The notes under the pieces: model-generated | Databases searched by the model: none | What the model was told of the DNA's origin: nothing | What the model saw: only the letters and a program-made list of their open reading frames with translations | Shown here: positions 1-10,049 of the stretch, in pieces | Layout of the letters: each line of letters begins with the position of its first letter | How positions within the stretch are numbered: the first letter of the stretch is position 1 | DNA from: Sarocladium kiliense | Lineage: Eukaryota > Ascomycota > Sordariomycetes > Hypocreales > Sarocladiaceae | NCBI GenBank assembly: GCA_030734395.1 | Contig: JAUZTG010000048.1 | Span: 1,054,001 to 1,118,000, forward strand | Reading direction: 5' to 3' | Length of the DNA stretch: 64,000 nt | Made by a program: the position numbers and the translations under genes

Positions 1-575
1 TGTATGGACGGGAACTTACGGTTGCTCCCACCTCATCTGTACGATTTTGTATCAATATCCATCATGCACATACCCAATGGCAAAGAACCATAAGGGAAAA
101 AAATAGAAGTTTGTATTAAAGAACCCAAATCAGACAAAGCCGCAAAACTCCAGTCCGCACTTTGCTCCTCCCTCTCTTCCCCTTTCGTGTCTCCTACGTT
201 CTCTAAAGCGCGGGAGAAAAAACAAAATGACATGCAACATAGAGAAGTTACCGAAGCAAGTGACACTTCGGGAGTGAAAATGGCTACAAGCACACAAGTC
301 CTTGCCATGTCTCAGCAAGAAGCCTCCCCCCACTGTTGGCCGGGAACCACATCTTTGGGCCTACTTGTCGTTGCTCTCCGAGGCCGACTCTTCAGTTTTG
401 GGCTGCAGGGCCTCAAATACCTCATTCGATGAGGGGCGTAAACACTAATGCCAGTCATGTCCTCCTTCTCCAGCTCGTATAAACACGCTCGATCTTGGTC
501 CTTGAAAATGTCACGGCCATGACACGCGCAATGATCTTTCTCCACATCCACATCTGGACGCTCTCCTGAGCTGCT
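1..575. other. 3' flank of the Sec4-type gene, no gene seen
   Basis: This stretch lies downstream of the stop of the minus-strand Rab GTPase and must hold its 3' UTR and polyadenylation site. Short open frames on both strands lack recognizable domains, and I found no splice-linked coding pattern. Nothing further can be supported. Confidence 0.6.
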
Positions 576-1446
576 TTAACAGCACTTGCTCCCAGCGCCA
601 CCGTCACCCTTGTCACCAACGTTGACACCAGCTGCTGAAGGTGCCTCGTTCTTTTGGTTATCGATCAGACGCTTCTTGATGTCGGCGGCGAGGCTGTAGA
701 AGGCCTTGTCAATGTTGATGTTGCTCTTGGCGGAGACCTCGAGGAAGGGGATGCCGAGCTCATCGGCAAGAGCTTGGCCTTGCTCGGTGCTGACGACGCG
801 CTTCTCTTCCCAATCACACTTGTTGCCGATCAGGATCTTGTTGACGCCCTCGGTAGCGTGCTGCTCAACATTGGCGAACCAGGTTCGGATGTCTGCAAGG
901 AATGAGGTCAGTAACAAGCACACGATGAAAAGGAATTGTGATCGAGTGATCGGGGCCAATGGGGGACCGTCGGGGAGAACGTACTGTCGAATGAGCGCTG
1001 GTCGGTGGTATCGTAGACGAGCAGGATGCCCATGGCACCTCGGTAATAGGCAGTAGTGATGGTGCGGAATCGCTCCTGACCGGCCGTATCCCAGATCTGA
1101 AGCTTGACACGTTTTCCATCGAGCTCAATGGTGCGGATCTTGAAGTCGATACCGATCGTGGTGATGAAGGACGGGGTGAAGGAGTCCTCGCTGAAGCGCA
1201 GGAGACAGCATGACTTGCCGACGCCAGAGTCGCCTATCAGCAGAAGCTTGATCTATACAGCCGAGATGAAGTCAGTACATATACTTGCAATTTGCTATGT
1301 AATCATATCGCGCAGAGTACTCCGTCATGCCTCAGTCTTGAAGCGAGCACGACCATATGAAGCTGATGCTTGGGAGGTAGGGGGACGGCGGGGCGGGTGG
1401 ATGCGGGAATGCGTACGAGGAAGTCATAGTTGCGATTACTCGACAT
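576..1446 (-). CDS. SEC4: Sec4/Rab8-type secretory Rab GTPase
   Basis: Small GTPase that drives docking of post-Golgi vesicles at sites of polarized exocytosis (hyphal tips) through the exocyst. Three exons: 1446-1417, 1252-985 and 892-576, giving 204 residues, normal for the family. Exon 1 is only 30 nt and encodes a start resembling MSSNRNYDFL. Visible motifs are the P-loop GDSGVGKS, switch II WDTAGQERF, the base-binding NKCDW and SAKSN motifs, and a C-terminal double cysteine (GSKCC) for geranylgeranylation. Both introns have good donors (GTACG, GTACGT), and the joint at the second intron restores an Asn codon expected in fungal Sec4. The gene is divergent from uS10, about 1 kb away. Assignment to the Sec4/Rab8 branch rather than another Rab rests on the RTWFANVEQHA segment and is firm. 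Confidence 0.93.
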
Positions 1447-2451
1447 GGCAGGCGAAATAATCCTCGATCGCGCGATGCGGTCGGCTCTGGATTAGATATC
1501 GAAAGGAACAGGCGCTCGGTCGCAAAGTCGTCGTCGAGATGGGCTGATCTGGTCGAGGTTGATGAGGGACAGGGAAACGGCCAGGTCGTGCGCCGGGGCG
1601 ACAGGTACTTGGTACACGTGGGTAAATTTGGCGGGCGGCTTTGAACCAAGCTCAGTGGAGGTACAAGAGACAGAGGCGCGTGTGTAAGACCAGCAGGATG
1701 AAGTCGGGATTGCAGGTGAATGTTGTCGAGAATGGCGAGAAAATGCGAGAAGATGAGATGCAGGGGAGAATCGAGGATCCCGAGTGGTGGCGGGCACAGT
1801 ATCTGACTGAAGGCGGGAAAGCGGACGTAACGTCTGTCGTTTGGGGTTCCAGTTCAAGGCGCCACCTGGTTAATGGCTGGGGGTGGAAGCCAAGCCACGC
1901 GGTGAACTGCCTGTGCCTGACTCCGTACAGTGGGTGCGGTTCCCCAGAGACTGGTACCTGCGTCTGCGCTGTGCTACACTGTCAATCGCGAGTATCTTTT
2001 CTGCCTTGAAATCTACTTTAGGTTAATGACGCCGTTGCCATCATCGTGCAATCAACTACGCGCATTCTCACGGCTATGAACGAATACGCTCCGACACCGC
2101 CACAGTCAATGCCCAGGCACCTACAAAGTCGAATGCGCTCGTGACGCAACCTGAGTCGCCGCCACGGACCTAAAGTTTCGCCTGGGCCAGAGGCTCCCGC
2201 CGCAGTCAGAGACCGGAACATCTTTTCCCCGTGACCTCTTCTCCAGAAGATCCGGATCTTATCGATAAGATGTCAGCCCCACACTTTTCGCGCACGAATT
2301 CAACCACCATATCCAAAATCTGAAGATCTTCCCCCTCCAACCGGTCTTTTTCCACATCCACGACACATTCCCGTCATCACGTAACCGTTGCAGCCCACCC
2401 GACTGCCGAGTCTTGACGGATCACCCATACTCCTCCAAAAACAAATTCAAA
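1447..2451. promoter_or_regulatory. Divergent intergenic region between Sec4 and uS10 genes
   Basis: About 1 kb between two head-to-head housekeeping genes, expected to hold both promoters and 5' UTRs. A pyrimidine-rich tract near 2327-2358 precedes the uS10 start, as is common for highly expressed fungal genes. Open frames here look like chance. I could not support individual transcription factor sites. Confidence 0.5.
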
Positions 2452-2870
2452 ATGTCGCACCAGAAGGGAGACAAGGACGTCGGCGAGGCTCCCAAGAGCC
2501 ACCGCATCCGCATCACCCTCACCTCCCGCAAGGTTCAGTCCCTCGAGAAGGTCAGCACCGAGCTCATTGAGCGTGCCCGCAGCAAGGGCCTCGCCGTCAA
2601 GGGCCCCGTCCGCCTGCCTACCAAGAACCTCAAGATCACCACCCGTAAGACTCCTTGCGGTGAGGGTTCTAAGACCTGGGACACCTTCGAGCTCCGCATT
2701 CACAAGCGTCTCATCGAGTACGTTCACTCCACCTCCAATCTATAAGACTACCCGAGAACTGTCCTTGCTAACAATCGTCTTCTAGCCTGAACGCCCCCAC
2801 CGAGGCCGTCAAGTCCGTCATCGTTAACATCGAGGCCGGCGTTGAGGTCGAGGTCACCATTGCCGCTTAA
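2452..2870 (+). CDS. RPS20: 40S ribosomal protein uS10 (S20)
   Basis: Cytosolic small-subunit ribosomal protein of the 40S head. Two exons, 2452-2717 and 2786-2870, give 116 residues, close to the yeast length. The start ATG at 2452 is the first in frame and gives an N-terminus starting MSHQKGD. The core includes HRIRITLTSR and the KNLKITTRKTP segment, both typical of eukaryotic uS10. The intron (2718-2785) has donor GTACGT, a GCTAAC branch site and a TCTAG acceptor; splicing joins RLI to DLNAP. The gene is convergent with the AA9 gene downstream and divergent from the Sec4-type gene. There is no real alternative identification. Confidence 0.97.
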
Positions 2871-3192
2871 GCGTCTCGAACGTTGCTCGACGAACCGTAG
2901 ACACCTGTCCGACAGGAGGAGACATTGAACTGGGGGAACCTGCGACATTTGATTCGCATTTTGGCAGGATACTACGGAACGGAGGCACGGGATTGGAACA
3001 AAGACAGCCAAGTTCACAAATACAACTTTGTTCCGCGACCACACACAAGATTCCAAAAAATGTTCTGTTGAACAGTGACGTTGGCTCAATTTCCATGAGC
3101 CTTTGAAGAACTATGTAACACTTGAAGTGAAATGGGATAGGCTGACTTGACAGCTCAGTGAATTGCGCTCCTCCGAAGCTCTGCTCGGTTGT
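2871..3192. other. Convergent 3' region of uS10 and AA9 genes
   Basis: A 322-nt spacer between the stops of two convergent genes, so it should hold both 3' UTRs. Nothing else is evident. Confidence 0.5.
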
Positions 3193-4708
3193 TTACTCCC
3201 GGCAATCCCCGAATTCGCTTTGGCAGCCGCACGTACAGTGACGTGTTTTGCGTCCGCATCGCCCTTTTTTCGAGCAGCAGTCCCCGTAAGTGCTGCCCTG
3301 GCATGTCTGACCTGTTGAGCCTCCGCAGCGGCCATCCTCAGAGACCTTAAGCAAGGGGGAATCTTCAATAGGAGACTGATCAGGGTCTTCCTCATCGTCC
3401 TCTGCCTCGTCATCATCAGTGCTGTCGTCCTCAGGAGCATCAGGGCTTTCGCCAGAGCTCTCATCAACAGGCTGCTCCTCAGCAACATCCGTCGCTGTCG
3501 GCTCAACCGAAGCTACCGATGTCGTAGAAGCTGACTCCTCATCAGGCTTGCTACCACCACTCCCACCTTCAACAATCGTCTCATCAAACTTCCCGTACGG
3601 CGCAGGAATATCCCCCGGCAAGCCTGCGAAAACCTCCTTGCCCGTGAATTCCACCGGCCCGTTAAAGTTCTTATCCTTGCAAGCCTTCTCCATACTCTTA
3701 CAATACGCCTGCCACACATCGCAGTTGGCGTAGCCGCTTGGTGGAACACTATCCCAGCATCCTTCGGCTTGATCCCAGCATGTAGTCACGCCGTCCCAGC
3801 AGCCTGACTCGTCTGAAAACGACTTGATAGGATTGCCGCACCAATTTGCGTTCTTGACAAGGCAGTCACTTGGAATGGCGCCCTGCTCCTGCTTCTTTGT
3901 GACAGTGCTAGCGCCGTTGGACAGAGTTGGGATGAATACTGGCGGGCCGGGGATGGAGTATTCAGGGAGGTCAGACCGGTAGATGTTATAAGTGAGACCG
4001 GGGTCATCGGCGGAGAGGTAGCCTGGGATGCTGACCTCAAACTCTTCAGGGATATTCAACTCCGTATTCGGTCCGTCCTCAATGAAAATCTGAGCACAGC
4101 TGTGATAGAACTGAGGATCTCCCTTGGTCGCATTGTGTAAGGCCAGAAGCTCTGGTCGAATGAGATACTCGCCGGCAGGCAAGCCAGTTGGCAAGTTGAC
4201 AGAAAGCAAGCCATTGTTCTCGATGAGCGTGTCGACACACCATTTATCAGTGCTAGTATCATAGCCGTCCTCCCAGATCTTGAACCACCCATCTCCAGCA
4301 GCTGGGTCGGAGAGGACATCGTTCATCTTCTTCATGTAGACGTTGCAAGGACCTTTGTGGCCTCCATCGATGGAGCCGGGATGTGTAGCAGCAGGCCACT
4401 CGCGGAATTCGAAAGTAAGAGTCGAGCCACCTTTGGCAGGGCAGATGAATGGGACTGATTTCTCGCCCTGGCGACCTATTGATGGTGTCAGTGACTGTCT
4501 TCCATTTCGAAGAAAGGGCAGCCCTACCACAAGCCATATTCTCGCCATTCAGGGGGTAGATGGGAGCAGTTGATGTCCCTGGATCCTCAGGCTGACGGAC
4601 ACAGGTACCATCACCTTGATTCTTGCCGTCGATATGGAGGGTAGTAAAGAGTGTGTGCGCCTCGGCAGCGCCAGCCAGACAAGCCGCAGCTGCAATGAAC
4701 TTCATCAT
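3193..4708 (-). CDS. Secreted AA9 lytic polysaccharide monooxygenase with C-terminal hevein-like domain
   Basis: Copper enzyme that oxidatively cleaves cellulose or related glucans outside the cell. Exons 4708-4528 and 4475-3193 give 487 residues. A signal peptide ends at Ala17, placing His18 as mature His1, the first copper ligand (HTLFTTLHIDG). The second copper His lies in GGHKGPCNVYM. LALHNA and QFYHSCAQI supply the outer-sphere His and Gln and the axial Tyr. After the catalytic domain comes a Cys/Trp-rich segment with repeated CW pairs, then a long Asp/Glu-rich linker, then a cysteine-dense module of about 45 residues resembling CBM18 (CGG, CCS, GCQSEFGDC). The usual sugar-binding aromatics of that module are replaced by basic residues. 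The intron is 52 nt with donor GTAGGG. The catalytic assignment is firm; the substrate is not known from sequence. Confidence 0.93.
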
Positions 4709-6113
4709 AATGCCTGTTCAGAGAGAATCTCGTGCGATGTCAAATCAGATAGGCTGAATGACCTATAGTCCGAAAAAAGAGTGAAATGCCGCCCTGCGAC
4801 AGTTGTGAAAGAATGATCCTGTATGTAAATGAAAGGAAGTTGTCACAGCGAGTTGAGACAAGAGGGTGTTCAAGAAATGAATGTGTTCAACACCGTACGT
4901 AACGAAGACGAAGAAGTGAATCAAGCAAAAGAGAAAGGAAGGTGGAAGCACGAAAGGCTGAGGAGCAAAGTAGAGCCGATGAGAAAGAGAACCGGAAGGA
5001 CGATGCCCATGATATAGACGGACGGCCATCACCCTCAGCCTCAGCGCCCAGCATCAGCATCCCTCATTACACCCGGAAACAACCCTCCCCAATACCCAGT
5101 ACCATCATCCCGCCCAAGCCTAGCGCCCTGGTCTGATTCTCTTAGACCCAAGCTCAGACAACAGTCTAACCAAGGGACCACAACGACCAGTCGGGATTAA
5201 AGCGCAGGCGGCACAGCATTCAATGCCTCCTCGGAAGCAACCGCATTGAAACGCGCCACATCTGCAGGTCCAGTGACGATCCTTCTACAAGGATGTGTGT
5301 GTGTGTGGTGGTTTAACCATAAACAACCCCTGCGCCCATCATGTTTCGCATCTACGTTAGCAGAAGGTCGTTTTTCGTTGGTAGGCGCTTTGTTTGTTTC
5401 ATACAACACTGACGAGTGGCCATTTGGAGTGACCCCGGGTCGCGGTAAACGCAGGATTATTTGTGGTGTCATGCAGAGGAACGGAGGAATAGGCTGGTCG
5501 TAGCGCTGGCGCCGTTGTTTTACTTGAGGGATGCAGGATGACCGCCCAGAAAGCCAAGCTACGAATCCTACGAGTCCTGTCATCTCATCTTAAAGCGTGG
5601 CATGGCAATGCGAGCTATGGCCCAGAGAAATAGGTTCGATGAAAGGACTAAGCCTTGAGCCTGGGGACCGTTCCCAGGCACGGTTGAAGAGGACATCGCT
5701 GATCAGACGATCGGTATGATGTGCAGCAATACACAACTTCAACAGCGAGAGCAGAGGATCATCAATGGAACATGAGTGGAGATTTGGTGACAGCCGCAAG
5801 GAGGACTCAATGCGAACGCAGGTGATCGTCCCGACGTGCATTGGGTACTCCCCAATAGCTCCCTTGTGCAAGGCAAACGACGATATTACACCTCTCTCAA
5901 CTTCGGCTTCTATACAACATTGCCTCCCAATGATCGCCGCCTCCACCCCGTTCCTAATTGTTGCGTTGGTGATTTGTTGACCTTTTCATACATCCCATTT
6001 GATGATACAGATTTTCTTTTTATGGTGGTACATAATGCGAGTTGACCCTTCAAGTCCCTTCGAGGGTTTGTGAGTAGGAGGAGAGGGCCAACGCCGGGGG
6101 TATATCGTTCTCT
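4709..6113. other. Intergenic region, no gene supported
   Basis: About 1.4 kb between the AA9 start and the 3' end of HSP10, both on the minus strand. It should include the AA9 promoter. A short GT dinucleotide run lies at 5294-5307. The longest frames (minus strand 5197-5583 and 5590-5946) have no recognizable domain; the former is interrupted by the microsatellite translating as His/Thr repeats. Confidence 0.5.
5294..5307. repeat. GT dinucleotide microsatellite
   Basis: Seven uninterrupted TG units read directly from the sequence, within noncoding DNA. Confidence 0.9.
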
Positions 6114-6802
6114 TTACTCGTTGATCTTGGCGAGAATCCTGTATAACTTCGTCAGCTAGCAGTCCATGACAGAATGGAGGGTGTCTCGTATTCTGCAAAT
6201 GCAAATCGAAGAGAAAGGGGGCAAAACTCACTCGCTGTCACGGAACAGCTGGTACTCCTCCTCACCAGCCTTCACAGGAGAACCGCCATACTATCACACC
6301 CAAAGTCAGCGATCACACATTCCTAAAACCTTCACCCGGAAGCAGCGACGGCTAGACGCAACGCCGTGCAACCACACATCAAGACTCACCTGAGGGATCA
6401 GCACACGGTCACCCTCCTTAACACCCATCGGCAGCCTGTTTCCTTTCTTATCCAACGCACCAGGTCCCACAGCCAGGACCTTCGCCTCGTTCAGCTTCTC
6501 CACGCTAGACTCGGGCAGGAAGATGCCGCCAGCGGTCTTGGTCTCGGCCTTGATGCGCTGGACGAGCACGCGGTCCAGCAGGGGGGCGAGGGAGCGGATG
6601 GAGCGGATGGAGGTGGCCTGCAAGGTTGTCGCGTCGCGTTAGTGAACCACGATCGATGAAGGAAGAGCTGCCGCAGCAGAAGAGGGGAGGGAGGAGATGC
6701 TGGCAGGCGGAGCTGTCCGTCGCAAACCCGAGGTTAAGACCAATTCACAGCCGCCCATTCAGCCCAGCACATCCTCGCGCTCCCAAGAACCGTACTCACC
6801 AT
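6114..6802 (-). CDS. HSP10: Mitochondrial co-chaperonin HSP10 (chaperonin 10)
   Basis: Co-chaperonin that caps HSP60 in the mitochondrial matrix during protein folding. Four exons, 6802-6800, 6617-6390, 6290-6232 and 6138-6114, yield 104 residues, the normal length. Exon 1 is just the ATG; a perfect GTGAGT donor follows it, and the next exon starts with Ala-Thr-Ser, so the start codon is separated from the rest by a 182-nt intron. The chain shows LAPLLDRVLVQRIKAE, the mobile-loop region TAGGIFLPESS, VGPGALDKKGNR and a C-terminus EILAKINE, all typical of fungal HSP10. No cleavable presequence is obvious, as usual for this protein. It lies downstream of, and on the same strand as, the kinase gene. 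Identification is very secure. Confidence 0.96.
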
Positions 6803-7379
6803 TGTGAAGGAATTAAGTAAAAAGCTTGAGCTTTTAGATGTCGTCGAGAGGAGAGAAAGCAAGTGTCGTTACGGTGATGTTTCCGGGGAAGAAGAATCAG
6901 AAAGGAGATGAAGTTGGTCGGGGATGGAAGTTCTAGGAACCGAGTCTGTGGAGCTGTGTTCTTCTCCTTCCAACAGCTTCCAGGACTCCGCAATTTTTTT
7001 TCGGGGGAGCAACCACGCGCTCAGCAGCGGCTCCTCGGCATTGAAAATTACCCGCTTCCGACATCATTGCGATGCCCAATTCAACCAATGAGCTCACATG
7101 CATTCGTGAGCTTGCTTTCTGGTCGCAATCTCAGCCTCAGCTTGAGCTTCGAATCCTTGTACATTCTACTGGTGATTAAGTTCTTATTTCGCTGTTCATT
7201 TCTGGCTGTAAGCTATCTGTACTTGGTACTCCGACGTCATCTAAAACACAATAGGCCCATCCATTCGCTGTATTCCAATGATTGAACCCAAACCGTCCCG
7301 ACCAACTCCTGCCGACCGTTCTAGCCATTTCTTTCGTTCATTACCTGACACATTCCATAACTACACTTCGCTCACCCTA
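6803..7379. promoter_or_regulatory. HSP10 promoter region and kinase 3' flank
   Basis: A 577-nt spacer between the stop of the upstream kinase and the HSP10 start, both on the minus strand. A CCAAT on the plus strand lies near 7086-7090. Scattered TTC and GAA triplets occur, but I could not assemble a convincing perfect heat shock element. Confidence 0.45.
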
Positions 7380-10049
7380 TTATGCCTTTTGCTGTCCTTG
7401 GCTACTATGCGGCTCCAGTATATGCGTATGGTCCTCGGCGGGGATGACGGTCCCGTCATCCAGCTGCTGACAGATCACCGTGTCCGCAACCCAGCTTTCC
7501 TGAAGAATTTCGTCCATTGTCGCACGAGTCTTAGGGTTGAGATCAAGCATCCGGTGAATAATGTGACGGCTCTCTCTTGGCAACAGCCTTAGGATTCGCC
7601 ACGGTCCCCTAATGTGCTCCTTCTTCTCACCCGAGGGCTTAGCTGCGCCAGAAGAAGTCTCCTCTTGCTTTTCCTCTTTCGGCTGGGATTCACCCTGGTG
7701 GTTTTGGTGGTTATGGTGGTGCTGGCTGTGCGGTAGCTTGTCCTTGCCCTCATCTCCGGTGAGAAATTCCCTCGCCCTGGTGGTGCTCAGATCGTTTGTT
7801 GATTTCGCACGTGCAATCAACTTGTTAGGATCATGACCCGGTGTCGGCTCCGCCGCAAACAGTTTGAATGAGTTGTCCGTCATTTTGGGAATCTTCCATG
7901 GAAATCGTCGTAAGGTCATGCAGCAGAAAATGATAGCGAGCGACCAAATATCCACTGCAGCGGCGTCATATTCTCTCGAGTCATACACCTCAGGCGCAAG
8001 GTATGGGTCGGATCCAACAATACCTAAGAGGTCGAGTTAGACATCAGTCATGCAAGTTGTAGAAGCTGGTGAGGTGACTTACCCTTGGCTGGCACCACTT
8101 CCGTCTCGAACGGATATTTGAACACATGAGCACTTCCAAAGTCGATGATTTTCATGATGCCCTTATCGCTCACCACGACATTGTCGAGCTTCAGATCGCG
8201 GTGGGCAAGGCCAACGCTGTGCAAGTAGGTGACACCGTTCAAGATCTGTAGGAAACAGCAGCTTATCTCTTCCCTAGTCATCTTTCCCGTCATGACGATC
8301 GCAAACATGTCGTAAGGCGCGTATTCCATGACCTCGAACCATCGACCCTTTTCTTGCAAGATGTCGAGCGTCTCGATGATGTTTCCGTGATGGAGGGTCG
8401 AGCCGACGCAGAATTCAGCGGTCACCTTCTTCGTGTATTCCTTCTCCGTCTCATAGGGGTGTCGCGCTCTGAACTCCTTGACCGCGAAGACAGTACCATC
8501 CTCTTTGCGTTTCATCAAGCGAACAGAGCCGCCAGCGCCTGAACCCAGAACTTTACCAAGTTTGCCGTATTTCGATGCCAGGTCGTGGTGCTCATCGAAA
8601 GGAAGCTGGTGCGTAGATCGTGCCGCTGGAGGTGTCCTGGTTCCGGAGGGAGCAGGGGACGATTCTCGCTTCTTGTGGTGTCCAGACTTTCGGAAGAAAC
8701 GCTTCAAATCGGCCATTGAGCCATGAGGATGGTGGCCAAGTGTTGTTTCGCTAGCATTCGCGTCGTTGTTCCCACTGAAAATCCCTGAGTTTCGCTTCTC
8801 TGCAAGACTAGTTTTGGAAGAACCAGGAGAACTGTGTTTCTTTTTCCTAGAGAAGACAAAACGCGGATCGATGGATTGTCTATTAAAGCCTTGCTGGGCA
8901 GGTCGCTTTCCCTTTGCATATGGATCGTTGACGTCTCCGTAAGGCGTTGCAGGTTTTGAGTAGAAGTGGGAAGCTGAGGAGCGGGACGGGCTCGACTCTC
9001 TAGATACGGGCACAGAGCCTGGGCCGACCTGGAACATGCCACGACGATGAGACTGCTCGCCCTGCTGTGCGTTCTCAGCGGAGGCTGCCCTACGAATGTC
9101 GCCGGCTGATCGTGGGCGGTGGGCAAGCACCCTTTGGTCGCCAGAAACATGCCTCTCGTGAGAAGAAGAGGAAGGCTCTGGAGTGATGGTGGGGATTTCG
9201 GTGCCAGGATACCTCTCGGGAGCGTCCTTCTGCTTTTGTTCAGTGCCGTGAGAGCCAGAGCCTGAGGGGGTGAGGGGAGGTGATGTGACGCCAACCATGC
9301 GAGGGCTGCCATGGGGGGATTGGCGGTGTGTGGAGCTTGGTGTAGGAAGTCGTGTGGAATCGTGAGAATCGTCTTCACGGGAAGGAACCTAGATGAAAGT
9401 GTTAGGCTTATATGCATGCAATGAAGTTCACGCAGCTGCAAAAGCTTACCCTTGACGCAGGCAGAGAGAAAGCCTCGAACTGATAGGAAGTGTTCATGCG
9501 CTTCGTCTGAAGTGGCTTCCCGTGTAGTGATTTTGTGAAGGCTTTGAGCTGGTCGGCAGCAACATCGCTAAAGGTATTGCTGCCATCGTCATGGTCGTCG
9601 GGTTCGTTAGACTCTGATGCAGCCGGCGGTGCGGGAGCGACATCGACAGCAGAGGAGAAGCGAACGGCTGGGCCGGCAGCGGTAGCATCAGTAGAGGGTT
9701 TGTTAGAGTCGGCGTTGCTGTCTGGTTCGGGACCGGTGGTAACGGCGGGTGCAGCCGTTGTCTCGCTTGGATCTGTGCCGGGAAGCATGGCGTCAGCGAT
9801 TGAAGGGCTGTGTGGTGACATGGGAACAGAGTCTGTCGGGGATAGATAAAAGAAGAAAGGCATGGATGAGGTTCGCACAGATGAGGCGGGAATTGAGGCA
9901 CAAACACGACGAAGGTGCAAGGCAAAGCTGGTACAATGTGCGTGCAGCGATAACGCAGCGAGAATCGGATAGATCGGAGGGGGAGGGGGTGACCTACCGG
10001 AGACGGACGGTTGCTGATGCCGCTGATCGGCCTCAGGTTGTTGGCTCAT
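7380..10049 (-). CDS. Hal4/Sat4-type serine/threonine protein kinase
   Basis: Fungal-specific kinase family that regulates ion transporters and nutrient permeases at the plasma membrane. Exons 10049-9998, 9832-9450, 9388-8083 and 8023-7380 give 794 residues. The first 430 or so are Ser/Pro-rich and disordered. The kinase domain shows a glycine loop GSGAGGSV, the lysine in FAVKEF, HRDLKLDN, IIDFGSAH and GSDPYLAPEV; the last is created by splicing across 8082-8024. The C-lobe carries a low-complexity insertion rich in His, Asn and Gln near 7697-7733, then resumes with HRMLDLNPKTRA. The exon 2/3 joint keeps frame through a Ser/Thr/Pro-rich stretch. The family call rests on GIVGSDPYLAPEVY and the long N-terminus. 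Which yeast paralog (HAL4, HAL5) it matches cannot be decided here. Confidence 0.9.

Noticed and set aside
5197..5583. 128-codon minus-strand frame with a plausible-looking C-terminus
   Set aside because: It crosses a GT microsatellite translating as alternating His and Thr, has no known motif, and I could not find a convincing spliced alternative.
6803..7379. Heat shock elements in the HSP10 promoter
   Set aside because: TTC and GAA triplets occur, but the two-base spacing of a proper nGAAnnTTCn array was not met in any cluster I checked.
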